Below are positions 1-8,551 of a DNA stretch of 64,000 nucleotides, one piece after another; the first letter of the stretch is position 1; each line of letters begins with the position of its first letter. Made by a program: the position numbers and the translations under genes. Origin of the DNA: UBA6059 sp040222235 (GTDB taxonomy: Bacteria > Bacteroidota > Bacteroidia > Cytophagales > Cyclobacteriaceae); NCBI GenBank assembly GCA_040222235.1, contig JAVKDO010000142.1, positions 1 to 64,000 of the forward strand, in the 5' to 3' direction. A model generated the notes under the pieces. That model did not search any database, was not told where the DNA came from, and saw only the letters and a list, made by a program, of their open reading frames with translations.

Positions 1-744
1 CAGGAATCGAAGGCGTTGATCTGGGCTCGCACTGATGCGCAAATGAGGGGCAATTGACATTTGTCTGAACAATGATTCCGGTAGGCTGACACTGCCGATA
101 CAAATCGACTCGTCCTCTATCCAAATAGGCTTGGAGGGATCGAGAGTGCGACAAAAAGCATGGAGATCATTCTGAAACTGTTCGCTGGTAGGCTGTCCAT
201 CTGTTTTGGCATTGCCAAAGCTTGATCCTTGGTGGTTGGCCAACCCCTCGAGATCGATCACCTGCGCACCTTTTCGAGCCATATTTTGAAGCAGCTCTGT
301 CTTCTGACATCCTGTGTAGCCAGTGAGTACCCTCAAATTTAGCCGCTGCTCAAAGAAGCTAAGCACTTCATTGCGATAGGCCTTGTAACCACCTGATAGT
401 AAAGTCGTTTGCAGTCCATAGCGCTCAAATAACCAAGCCATACTTTCTGATCGCATACCGCCACGCCAGCAGTGCACATGCAAATGGGGTGAGTTTGTGG
501 CTTCAGCCTTGTTGATAAAATCGACCATCTTTGGCCCAACGATACGCAGACCCTCTTTGATAGCTACTTGCTGCCCTTGCTCTTTGTAAAGCGTGCCTAC
601 TATGGCTCTTTCCTCATTGGTAAATAGCGGGATAGCAACAGCGGAGGGAATATGTCCCTTTTCAAACTCTCCTGGGGACCTAACATCGATGATTGGAATA
701 TCTTCACCAGCTTCTAAAAAAACACTTGCATCGACTTTGACCAT
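1..744 (-). CDS. mnmH: tRNA 2-selenouridine synthase MnmH (SelU), 3' part missing
   Basis: The reverse strand gives 248 codons from an ATG at 744 with no stop before the window edge, so roughly the last 100 residues are missing (inferred from family length). An N-terminal rhodanese domain (about residues 15-125) carries the catalytic-loop motif CWRGGMRS with Cys92, followed by SGGYKAYR. A P-loop region follows (GYTGCQKTELL, 142-152) and then DLEGLANHQGSSFG, all hallmarks of MnmH/SelU. The family replaces sulfur by selenium, via a geranylated intermediate, at C5-modified 2-thiouridine in the wobble position of certain tRNAs. Odd point: the P-loop has Gln147 where the usual pattern GxTGxGKT has Gly; whether this is normal in the lineage is unknown to me. 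No selD is visible here. Identification is confident. Confidence 0.93.
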   Translation of the reverse strand, partial: MVKVDASVFLEAGEDIPIIDVRSPGEFEKGHIPSAVAIPLFTNEERAIVGTLYKEQGQQVAIKEGLRIVGPKMVDFINKAEATNSPHLHVHCWRGGMRSESMAWLFERYGLQTTLLSGGYKAYRNEVLSFFEQRLNLRVLTGYTGCQKTELLQNMARKGAQVIDLEGLANHQGSSFGNAKTDGQPTSEQFQNDLHAFCRTLDPSKPIWIEDESICIGSVSLPESLFRQMSIAPHLRISASPDQRLRFL

Positions 745-765
745 GTCAGTGCAAATCTACCATCT

Positions 766-1194
766 TTAATCTTGGATAGTGATAGTCACAGAAGAGTTAC
801 CCAGTGTCAGACCTGTAGGTATCTGCGTCTCATCTATGCGCACAACAAGCGTCCGATCTCCAGTTGTGTCGGGATCATTGTTCACAATAAGTAGAAGAGA
901 ATTAAACTCCTGATCTTGCTGAATCACCGGAGTAATTTCGCTTCCATCAATAAATTCTAAAGCAATTCCTTCATAAATAAATGGCACGGATATATCAGTA
1001 CCTGTTCGATTGGGAGTATCTGTTCTCAACGTGATTGCAAACTGCTCACCTTCATCTATTTCTTGGACATTGGCTGTGATGCCGATGACAGTTGGTGCTG
1101 GGGAATCCTCTTCTCCACAGCTGAAACAGAACATCAAACCAATACTTAGAAGTCGGATCAAAATGTGATTATTAAATAGTCTTAATGCTTTCAT
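766..1194 (-). CDS. Small lipoprotein, unknown function
   Basis: A 142-residue protein with a lipoprotein signal peptide ending FCFSC, then an acidic tether (GEEDSPAP) typical of surface or outer-membrane lipoproteins in Bacteroidota. The rest is beta-rich, with a pattern (long strands, repeated TLRTDTP, VRIDETQ, SVTITI segments) reminiscent of Calx-beta or cadherin-like folds, but I cannot name a family. It follows mnmH on the same strand with 21 bases between them (mnmH starts at 744, this gene stops at 766), so it is the upstream gene and could be co-transcribed. Its function is unknown. Confidence 0.75.
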   Translation of the reverse strand: MKALRLFNNHILIRLLSIGLMFCFSCGEEDSPAPTVIGITANVQEIDEGEQFAITLRTDTPNRTGTDISVPFIYEGIALEFIDGSEITPVIQQDQEFNSLLLIVNNDPDTTGDRTLVVRIDETQIPTGLTLGNSSVTITIQD

Positions 1195-1872
1195 ATCAGG
1201 TTCCGCATTTTATTGAATTGATCTTCAAATTTAGGTAAAATCCTTTCGTTTAAAGACTGATAATATCTCAAAAAAAGAGACTGATAATTTAGTTACAATA
1301 TCAGAAACTAATCAGACAGATAAGACCCGTGAAAAGTAGACCTCAAAATTCGGAACCAAGGAATAAAGTCAAACCCATAGACTTTTCTTCTAGGTTACCT
1401 GGTGTGTAATTCAGCTACTGGTCAGCAGACCTACTTTTGAGTACAACGGAAAGTAAAAAAGTACGATGGGAATCCAAGGTATTGAATCATAACTTTCTTG
1501 ATTAGTCTCTGTGACAAAGATTCCTACCGGAATGACTGCAGGGGCGAGTTAGCGCTCAGCTGCTGGGGTGACCTTCGCGATCCTTTAGTATTCTTTTTGA
1601 GGAGGACTCTGCCTTAGCATGGGGTCAGATGTTCAACTACCGTCTGACACCTCTATCCGAATGCGGAAGACCCAATTCTTTCTGGTCGGCAAAAAGAGCC
1701 CAAGCTTTGAGCCTTAGGTTCCTTGATTGGTCAAGTGGAGTCATTATTTAACTGCCACTATCTTTACGCTCACTTAACCTCCTCCTACTGGAATCAACGG
1801 GGGAGATGGTGCTTCAAGCCCGCATATTAATAATCTAGCTATCTTAGAAGAAACAATCTAACCGAAAGCACC
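1195..1872. other. 678-base intergenic region, no gene recognised
   Basis: The divergent spacer between the lipoprotein and the sugar porter. The longest open stretch (about 1573-1748 on the plus strand, 58 codons) has no start codon and no recognisable similarity. One copy of the over-represented octamer CCTACCGG is at 1523-1530, inside an inverted repeat ATTCC-TACC-GGAAT. I see no tRNA, terminator or clear promoter. Confidence 0.5.
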
Positions 1873-3276
1873 TTGGAAACACAAAAGACTAACAACGCCT
1901 ACATCATACTGATCGCCTGTGTCGCCACTTTAGGCGGGTTTCTATTCGGATTTGATAGTGGCGTGATCAACGGTACCGTCAAGGGTATCGAAAAGGCCTT
2001 CAATGCTAGTGATATTGGTAGTGGGTTCAATGTCGCCTCTATGCTCCTCGGCTGTGCGGTGGGTGCCTATTTTGCAGGGACTTTGGCTGATAAGTTCGGT
2101 AGAAAAACAATGTTACTCATTTCAGCAGTGCTATTTCTCATTTCTGCATGGGGTTCAGGTATTGCGGTAGCGTCATCGGAGTTCATCGTTTACAGAATCA
2201 TCGGTGGTCTTGCCGTGGGTGCCGCGTCTGTCATGGCTCCAGCCTACATCGCTGAGATTGCTCCGGCGAACTATAGAGGTGCCTTGGCCACCGTACAACA
2301 GATTGCTATCATTTCTGGGCTCTTCTTCAGCTTCATCAGTAATTACGTTCTTGCCAATATCTCAGGTTCAGCACTCAATATCCTGTGGTTGGATTTCGAG
2401 ACCTGGCGTTGGATGTTTTGGGTAGAACTTGCTCCTGCCGCTACATTTTTGATCGCATTGCTATTCATACCCGAAAGCCCTCGATTCCTGGTCGCTACTC
2501 GAAAGAACGAGCAGGCCCTGAAAGTGCTTAGCAGGCTGTATGGCGAGGAACAAGGAGCAGAAAAACTAAAGGAAATTGATGCCTCTATGGCTCAAGATCA
2601 TCACAAGCCTAGAATTTCAGACTTGTATGACAAAACATTGGGTAGAATTAGACCCATAGTTTGGGTGGGTATCGGCCTGGCCACCTTCCAACAGTTGGTC
2701 GGCATCAACGTCGTGTTCTACTATGGTGCTGTGCTATGGCAAGCTGTCGGCTTTGGTGAAAGTGACGCATTGTTGATCAACGTGGTGTCAGGCGGTTTGA
2801 GTATTGCCGCAGTAGTGCTCTCACTTCTGTTAGTAGACCGTATGGGGCGAAAGCCAATACTCATGATCGGATCAGTAGGTATGACCATCGCTCTCGCATT
2901 GGTGGTAGTGGCTTTTTCGACAGGATCGCTGGATAGTGAGAATACCCTTCAACTTAGTGATAATATGGGCGTCCTCGCATTAGTGGCGGCCAATCTCTAT
3001 GTCGTATTTTTCAACTTCTCCTGGGGCCCTGTCATGTGGGTGATGCTAGGCGAAATGTTCCCGAACCAGATTCGTGGCTCTGGACTAGCCGTTTCAGGAT
3101 TGGCGCAATGGGTGGCCAACTTTGCTATCACGCTTACCTTCCCTATCCTATTAGCATCAACTGGACTAGCCTCAGCCTACAGCATGTATACCATCTTTGC
3201 TGCTATCTCGATCTTCTTTGTTGCGAAGTACGTCTATGAGACCAAGGGCAAAGAGCTGGAGGAGATGGAGGGGTGA
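1873..3276 (+). CDS. Sugar porter of the major facilitator superfamily
   Basis: A 467-residue protein with about 12 membrane segments and the full set of sugar-porter signatures: GGFLFGFDSGVINGT (21-35), DKFGRK (73-78), PESPR (200-204), QQLVGINVVFYYG (272-284), VDRMGRK in the second half, SWGPVMWVMLGEMFP, and a C-terminal YETKGKELEE. The family (XylE, GalP and GLUT relatives) moves hexoses or pentoses across the inner membrane, usually by proton symport. The exact sugar cannot be read from the sequence. The start is a TTG at 1873; no ATG is available upstream after the in-frame stop at 1831-1833, and a later start would remove the first helix. It stands alone, with no sugar kinase or isomerase beside it. 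Confidence 0.9.
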   Translation: METQKTNNAYIILIACVATLGGFLFGFDSGVINGTVKGIEKAFNASDIGSGFNVASMLLGCAVGAYFAGTLADKFGRKTMLLISAVLFLISAWGSGIAVASSEFIVYRIIGGLAVGAASVMAPAYIAEIAPANYRGALATVQQIAIISGLFFSFISNYVLANISGSALNILWLDFETWRWMFWVELAPAATFLIALLFIPESPRFLVATRKNEQALKVLSRLYGEEQGAEKLKEIDASMAQDHHKPRISDLYDKTLGRIRPIVWVGIGLATFQQLVGINVVFYYGAVLWQAVGFGESDALLINVVSGGLSIAAVVLSLLLVDRMGRKPILMIGSVGMTIALALVVVAFSTGSLDSENTLQLSDNMGVLALVAANLYVVFFNFSWGPVMWVMLGEMFPNQIRGSGLAVSGLAQWVANFAITLTFPILLASTGLASAYSMYTIFAAISIFFVAKYVYETKGKELEEMEG

Positions 3277-3290
3277 TATAAGTGGTCCGT

Positions 3291-3411
3291 GGTTATCAGT
3301 TATTAGTCCATGGAGGCTATTAAGTTGAGGCTTAGTTCATTGCTTGTTAGCTTTTATCTTTTGCTTTGGATTTCGATATTGGGAGCTACCAAGGACTAAC
3401 AACTAACGACC
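3291..3411. repeat. Imperfect long inverted repeat between genes
   Basis: The arms at 3291-3318 and 3384-3411 match at 21 of 28 positions when one is reverse-complemented, with about 65 bases between them. The arms are built of short TTAGT/ACTAA units, as in many intergenic hairpin repeats of Bacteroidota. It could fold as a long hairpin behind the sugar porter or be a decayed REP/MITE-like element. Confidence 0.55.
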
Positions 3412-3614
3412 AATAACCAACTTCAATTCCAGTATGTGACCTGTAGCGATTTGCTTTGATGGTAGGTTTTGAAATTTACTTCCATGTGCAACCCCCACCC
3501 TCACTAACTACCGCTCAGCATAGCTTCCTTTGACGGACCTCTATCCTATCGTAATTTGGTATAGCGGTCTAGATGGATCGCCATTTTAATCAGTCCCAAA
3601 CCAAATTACGACAT

Positions 3615-6600
3615 ATGAAATTCGCAATGAAACAATTATCACTACTGGCCATACTGATGGTCATGGTGAGCACTGCGGACGCACAGCGTAGAAGGAGCAG
3701 TACTCCCGCTCCCACGCAGAGCAGCGCGTTCAATGAAGAAACTTTTGACGGACTGGAGCTCCGAAACATTGGCCCGGCATTTATGTCTGGACGTATCGCC
3801 GATCTGGCTATCCATCCTGAGGATGAGAGCATCTGGTACGTAGCGGTCGGTAGTGGCGGTGTATGGAAGACCGTCAACGCGGGTACCACCTTCACTCCTA
3901 TATTCGATGAGGAAGGCTCCTACTCTATCGGTTCGGTCGCCCTTGATCCCAACAACCCTCATGTGGTATGGGTCGGTACGGGTGAGCACGGCGGTGGCCG
4001 ACATTTCGGATACGGAGACGGTATTTACAAGTCAGAAGATGGTGGTACGACATGGAAAAACATGGGTCTACCTAAGTCGGAGCACATCGGTGAGATCATA
4101 GTCCATCCGGGCAACTCAGATGTGATCTACGTCGCTTCACAAGGCCCACTTTGGAGCCCAGGTGGTGAGCGTGGTTTTTACAAGTCGACTGACGGAGGTG
4201 CCACATGGAAGAAGACCCTCGGTGACGAGGAGTTCACAGGCGTTACCGATATCGTCGTTGATCCGAGAGATGCCAATACGGTCTATGCCGCCACATGGCA
4301 GCACCATCGCACCGTGGCTTCATTGATGGATGGAGGCACCAAATCTGCGATCTATAAGAGCACCGATGCTGGTGAGTCATGGACACAGCTAGTCAATGGT
4401 CTTCCTACCGGAAAGCTGGGCAAGATTGGGCTGGCTGTAAGTTTTCAGCATCCAGACATAGTGTATGCTGCGATAGAGCTCAACCGTCGCAAGGGCGGTA
4501 TCTGGAAGTCCACCGATCGTGGTGGCAACTGGGAGAAGCAGTCTGATGCCATCTCTGGTGGTACCGGACCTCACTACTATGTAGAGCTGTACGCTTCACC
4601 ACACCATTTTGATCGACTCTATATGATGGATGCTTCTATGCAGTTCTCAACTGATGGTGGTAAGACCTGGAAAAACATCAATCGCCAGCACCGTCATGGT
4701 GACAACCATGCGCTAGCGTTTAAGGCAAGTGATCCTAACTATATCATGGTCGGTACCGACGGTGGTGTCTATGAGAGCTTCGACCTAGCAGAAAACTGGC
4801 GCTACATGCCTAATCTGCCTGTGACGCAGTTCTACAAATTGGCGGTAGACGATGCTGAGCCATTCTACAATATCTATAGTGGTACGCAGGACAACAGTAC
4901 GCAGGGCGGTCCATCACGTACAGACAATGTGCAGGGCATCCAAAACTCTGACTGGAGAGTCGTCCTCAACTGGGATGGTCATGCTCCGGCTACTGAGCCA
5001 GGTAATCCTGACATTATCTATGCTGAGCGTCAGGAAGGTAATCTTGCTCGTATCGATATGACTACTGGTGAGGTCGTCGACATCCAGCCACAGCCGGGTG
5101 CTGATGAGGACTATGAGCGGTTCAACTGGGATGCACCTATCCATGTGAGCCCACACAAGCCAACTCGTCTATACTTCGCTTCACAGCGCGTATGGAAATC
5201 TGAAAATCGTGGTGATAGTTGGGAAGCCATCTCAGGTGACCTTACCAGAAATGAGGAACGTTTCGCATTGCCGATAATGGGCAGTACGCAGAGTTGGGAT
5301 TCTCCTTGGGATGTATTGGCTATGTCTAATTATAATACTATCACTTCCCTATCGGAATCACCGAAAGTAGAAGGACTACTTTATGCCGGTACTGATGATG
5401 GATTGCTACAAGTCACAGAAGATAATGGTGGTAGCTGGCGCAAGGTTGAAGCTAGTACCATGGGCGTACCTGCCACAGCATTCGTCAATGATATCAAAGC
5501 CGATATGTTCGATGACAACACGGTCTATGTATGCCTTGATAATCATAAGTATGGTGATTACACTCCTTACATGGTAAAGAGTACCGACAGAGGTCGCACA
5601 TGGACTTCTATCCGATCTAACATTCCCGATAGGACTGTGGTCTGGAGAGTAATCCAGGATCACGTCAAGCCGGGCTTGATGTTCGCCGCTACAGAGTTTG
5701 GTATCTACTTCACGATCAATGGTGGTCAGCAGTGGACTATGATGACGGGTGGTGTGCCTACTATCTCTTTCCGAGACATTGTGATTCAGCGTCGTGAGAA
5801 CGATCTGGTAGCCGCCAGCTTCGGTAGAGGCTTCTTCATCTTTGACGACATCAGCGTCTTCAGAGAAGTAACGGAGGCCAGTCTACAGGCAGAGGCGACA
5901 TTGTTCTCAAGCAGAAAAGCACTTTGGTACGTGCCACGCTCCCACCTCAACTTTGATTCTCAAAAGGGATCGATGGGAGCGCAGCATTATGTAGCCCCTA
6001 ACCCTGACTTTGGAGCGGTATTCACTTACTACCTCAAAGATGATCTCCAGTCCAAAGCGCAAATACGACAAGCAAAAGAGAAAAATGGAAGCGCTAGCTT
6101 CCCTGGTTGGGATGCTGTAGAGGCAGAAGCTCGTGAAGATGCTCCTAAGATCTGGATCACCGTCAAAGACAGCAAAGGCAATGTCGTGCGACGAGTGGAA
6201 GGTTCTACTAAGAAAGGCTTCCATAGAACGGCCTGGGACTTACGTTATCCTTCTCCAACGTCTATGGGACTCAATGGTGGTGATGGTGCTAAAGGCCTCA
6301 TGGCTGCTCCCGGCTATTATACCGCTACGATCTCTAAGTATGTAGATGGTACGCACACCACTCTAGGTGAGCCAATGAATTTCGAAGTAGTGCCATTGAG
6401 AAAGGGCGCACTAGAAGGTGCTACTCCTGCGGAGGTTGCTGCCTTCTGGAGAGCTTACGAAGAAGCAGTGGGCAAAGCCACGGCAATCGACATCAGTATG
6501 TCCAGCGCGATGAAGCGTATCAATGCCATGCAAAAAGCATTGGCTAAGTCTGAAGCCGCTCCAGGTGCGTTGGATGATCGTATCCACGCGCTCAAGCAAA

Positions 6601-6881
6601 AGGTACTGGCTGTCGAAGCTGACCTCAACGGTATGGCGGCCAAGCGTGAGCCTGGTGAGAAGACCAAGCCTACGATTAGTCAGCGACTATTTGCAGTAGA
6701 TAGAGGTATCTCGCTCTCTACCTATGGTCCTACCCAGACCAGCCGAGAGCAGCTGGATATCGCTAATACCGAGATCACCAGAATGACTAAAACACTAAGT
6801 GATCTTGACGCAGAGCTCAAGTCAGCGGGCAAAGTGCTAGTCGCTGCGGGTGCCCCTTGGGTTGAAGGAACCGGACTCTAG
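3615..6881 (+). CDS. Secreted BNR/sortilin-type beta-propeller protein (VPS10-like)
   Basis: About 1088 residues. The open frame begins at 3573, but the signal peptide (MKQLSLLAILMVMVSTADAQ) favours the ATG at 3615 or 3627. The mature part is rich in Asp-box/BNR repeats of the form S-TDGG-TW (KSEDGGTTWKNM, KSTDGGATWKKT, KSTDAGESWTQL, STDGGKTWKN, ENRGDSWEAI, KSTDRGRTWTSI), forming one or more beta-propellers over about residues 40-760. The C-terminal 300 residues contain a beta-sandwich and a helical segment. Such proteins, often annotated as glycosyl hydrolase or VPS10/sortilin-like, are exported in Bacteroidota; the ligand is unknown and a hydrolase activity is not supported by anything I can see. 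Monocistronic, followed by a strong hairpin. Confidence 0.85.
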   Translation: MKFAMKQLSLLAILMVMVSTADAQRRRSSTPAPTQSSAFNEETFDGLELRNIGPAFMSGRIADLAIHPEDESIWYVAVGSGGVWKTVNAGTTFTPIFDEEGSYSIGSVALDPNNPHVVWVGTGEHGGGRHFGYGDGIYKSEDGGTTWKNMGLPKSEHIGEIIVHPGNSDVIYVASQGPLWSPGGERGFYKSTDGGATWKKTLGDEEFTGVTDIVVDPRDANTVYAATWQHHRTVASLMDGGTKSAIYKSTDAGESWTQLVNGLPTGKLGKIGLAVSFQHPDIVYAAIELNRRKGGIWKSTDRGGNWEKQSDAISGGTGPHYYVELYASPHHFDRLYMMDASMQFSTDGGKTWKNINRQHRHGDNHALAFKASDPNYIMVGTDGGVYESFDLAENWRYMPNLPVTQFYKLAVDDAEPFYNIYSGTQDNSTQGGPSRTDNVQGIQNSDWRVVLNWDGHAPATEPGNPDIIYAERQEGNLARIDMTTGEVVDIQPQPGADEDYERFNWDAPIHVSPHKPTRLYFASQRVWKSENRGDSWEAISGDLTRNEERFALPIMGSTQSWDSPWDVLAMSNYNTITSLSESPKVEGLLYAGTDDGLLQVTEDNGGSWRKVEASTMGVPATAFVNDIKADMFDDNTVYVCLDNHKYGDYTPYMVKSTDRGRTWTSIRSNIPDRTVVWRVIQDHVKPGLMFAATEFGIYFTINGGQQWTMMTGGVPTISFRDIVIQRRENDLVAASFGRGFFIFDDISVFREVTEASLQAEATLFSSRKALWYVPRSHLNFDSQKGSMGAQHYVAPNPDFGAVFTYYLKDDLQSKAQIRQAKEKNGSASFPGWDAVEAEAREDAPKIWITVKDSKGNVVRRVEGSTKKGFHRTAWDLRYPSPTSMGLNGGDGAKGLMAAPGYYTATISKYVDGTHTTLGEPMNFEVVPLRKGALEGATPAEVAAFWRAYEEAVGKATAIDISMSSAMKRINAMQKALAKSEAAPGALDDRIHALKQKVLAVEADLNGMAAKREPGEKTKPTISQRLFAVDRGISLSTYGPTQTSREQLDIANTEITRMTKTLSDLDAELKSAGKVLVAAGAPWVEGTGL

Positions 6882-6945
6882 TTTAGCTTAGAGTTGATAG
6901 ATTATAGTTGAACTTGAAATAAAGATCTAAAGGGCTTTTAAGTGA

Positions 6946-6978
6946 AAGGAAGCCAAGGTTTAGAACCTTGGCTTCCTT
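6946..6978. terminator. Perfect 15-bp hairpin after the BNR gene
   Basis: Arms at 6946-6960 and 6964-6978 are exactly complementary with loop TAG, 65 bases after the BNR stop. There is no long T-run. The core is nearly the same as the hairpin at 9221-9267, differing by one base pair changed on both arms, so it may be a dispersed structural repeat as well as a terminator. Confidence 0.7.
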
Positions 6979-7023
6979 GTATCTAGACTGTTAGATAGCT
7001 GAGTGATTTCAGATAGAAAAGTA

Positions 7024-7060
7024 GAAAGCCCTTTGAGAATGATGTCTCAAAGGGCCTTTC
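7024..7060. terminator. Hairpin between convergent genes
   Basis: Arms at 7024-7038 and 7045-7060 pair over 15 bp with one bulged base and a six-base loop (ATGATG). It lies between the plus-strand BNR gene and the minus-strand Bor-like gene and could serve both. Confidence 0.6.
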
Positions 7061-7082
7061 ATTTAAGAGAGCTAAGCTTAGG

Positions 7083-7418
7083 CTACTTCTCGTCAGCGCT
7101 TTTAGAAACTCGAATGGTTCGTGGAGCAGCGATCCCATAGGTTAAGGCACTTAGCAGCATGTCTCCAAAAGTGAAAGTCTCACGTGCCGTATAGTTCTTA
7201 GCATCACCTGCCAACATATCAGCACTTACTTCGTCCAAGGGCATTGCTCCCCAGAACAAATACCAATGCTTTTTCTTAACATCATACTGTTTCATATCAT
7301 TGCCGGCATAGGTACCACCGCTACCAACCACGTGGGTACTGGCGTAACAACTCGACATTACCATGGCTATCGCGAGCATAAGAGTGACATTTTGAAGTTT
7401 GTTTCTAAGATTTCTCAT
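7083..7418 (-). CDS. Bor/Iss-like small lipoprotein
   Basis: A 111-residue protein with a lipoprotein signal peptide ending VMSSC. The body has a pattern seen in the lambda Bor / Iss lipoprotein family: a His-Trp segment (KKHWYLFWGAMPLDE), then a domain ending LLSALTYGIAAPRTIRVS, which parallels the family's LGxxTLGIYTPxxxRVxC end. Bor-like proteins are outer-membrane lipoproteins linked in enterobacteria to serum survival; in Bacteroidota the role is unknown. The family call is by pattern only. Confidence 0.5.
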   Translation of the reverse strand: MRNLRNKLQNVTLMLAIAMVMSSCYASTHVVGSGGTYAGNDMKQYDVKKKHWYLFWGAMPLDEVSADMLAGDAKNYTARETFTFGDMLLSALTYGIAAPRTIRVSKSADEK

Positions 7419-7849
7419 CGTGTTTCTATTTTATTTTTGAGATGTTATTAAACAGCCTTAAGATATACCAAGTTGACTGAACATTTCTACATGTTGTCAT
7501 GAAGAATTTTGTGTACTAACCTGAGTTCTTTTATGTCGAGGAAGTGACAATGCTTATAGTAAGTTGCCAACGATCAATTGGCGAACGATTCCGAAGTAAT
7601 GGATGTGAAGGTTTCGAGCCATTACTACCAAAGAACGTTCATTCCCAACTCGAGAATTAAACCGTAGGAAATTCCATATTTTCATATTTCAAGAAGTAAT
7701 TCACAATAAATGTGACTATTGACCAATTATAGTATTGTATAGGTAAAGCTCCCGAATTGAGAAATCAAGAGACGACCATCGGCCTACAAGAAGAGAAAGC
7801 TTGGATCGAAGATTCGAAGCAGGACATTCAAGCCTTTGAGCCACTATAA
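7419..7849. other. Intergenic region that includes an untranslated sigma-factor N-terminus
   Basis: From 7419 to about 7750 I see no gene; the stretch is AT-rich and probably holds divergent promoters. From 7757 (a TTG codon) to 7846 the plus strand stays open in the same frame as the downstream sigma gene and encodes a sigma-like N-terminus ending AWIEDSKQDIQAFEPL. It is cut by TAA at 7847-7849, directly before the ATG at 7850. Confidence 0.6.
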
Positions 7850-8317
7850 ATGAAGTACTATCCGGAAATGCTCAGATTTATTTACCGGCGAACAGACAAC
7901 CAAATGTTGGCTGAGGATCTATGTGCCAATACCTTCTACAAGGCCCTTAGAAATATCAAGAAATACGAGTTTCGAGGAAAACCATTGGGTAATTGGCTAT
8001 ACAGAATTGCTGCCAATGAGGTCAACAAGCATTTCAAGAACAAGCAGCCTGTATTTGTGATCGACTACCACAGCATGAGTGAGTCGCTTGGCATTCCAGA
8101 AAATAATGTTCCGTACGCGGAGACCCAGCTTCAACTAGCCTTTTCTCAACTATCCGATGATGAAATCAAGTTGATCGAACTTAAGCATTTCGAGGGGTAT
8201 ACTTTCAAGGAACTCAGCGTGGAGATGGATCAAGGGGAAAGCACTATAAAAATGAGGCACTACAGGCTACTTGAGAAAATGAAGAACATATTTAACCAAG
8301 GTGATGAGAAAGACTGA
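7850..8317 (+). CDS. ECF-type RNA polymerase sigma factor, N-terminus cut by a stop codon
   Basis: 155 residues from the ATG at 7850. Sigma region 2 is seen in MLAEDLCANTFYKALRNIKKYEFRGKPLGNWLYRIAANEVNKHFK, and region 4 in SQLSDDEIKLIELKHFEGYTFKELSVEMDQGESTIKMRHYRLLEKMK, a helix-turn-helix. Upstream and in frame is the missing start of region 2 (...DIQAFEPL), followed by TAA exactly where related sigma factors have Tyr (FEPLY-x-KYYP). So either a Tyr codon has mutated to stop, or the protein is made by initiation at the ATG abutting the stop (TAAATG). The gene overlaps the next by a few bases, and TonB follows, so the three form an operon. Possibly non-functional. Confidence 0.8.
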   Translation: MKYYPEMLRFIYRRTDNQMLAEDLCANTFYKALRNIKKYEFRGKPLGNWLYRIAANEVNKHFKNKQPVFVIDYHSMSESLGIPENNVPYAETQLQLAFSQLSDDEIKLIELKHFEGYTFKELSVEMDQGESTIKMRHYRLLEKMKNIFNQGDEKD

Positions 8318-8549
8318 TTTCAGGATACGACGAGATGAAACCAAACTAAGAACCAAGGGCGACTTTGGACGCTTCAGGGGTCAGTTTGAGCAAAGACGGA
8401 AAAGAGAGACACGCTCAAAGTTTGTGATACTGGCAATTGGTATAATTCTATTGAGCCTCTTGGTACTCTTTTACACGCATGCTGCTCACCCACCTGCCAC
8501 AGGCAGTCTAAATGAATTGAAATTCGAAAATGTTCAACAAAAACTATAG
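8304..8549 (+). CDS. Small one-pass membrane protein beside sigma and TonB
   Basis: 81 residues starting at ATG 8304 (an in-frame GTG at 8301 precedes it), overlapping the sigma factor's end. A very basic N-terminal half (about residues 1-40, many Arg and Lys) is followed by a single hydrophobic helix (about 42-60, FVILAIGIILLSLLVLFY) and a short outer tail. The position between an ECF sigma gene and tonB suggests a sigma-binding or TonB-accessory role, but there is no recognisable anti-sigma domain. Confidence 0.65.
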   Translation: MRKTDFRIRRDETKLRTKGDFGRFRGQFEQRRKRETRSKFVILAIGIILLSLLVLFYTHAAHPPATGSLNELKFENVQQKL

Positions 8550-8551
8550 AT

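Noticed and set aside
1573..1748. 58-codon open stretch on the plus strand before the sugar porter
   Set aside because: No start codon, preceded directly by a stop, and no recognisable motif; a stretch this long is expected by chance in several places of a 64-kb window.
3573..3614. Earlier start for the BNR protein
   Set aside because: The 14 extra residues (MDRHFNQSQTKLRH) do not belong to a signal peptide and would place charged residues before a good signal start.
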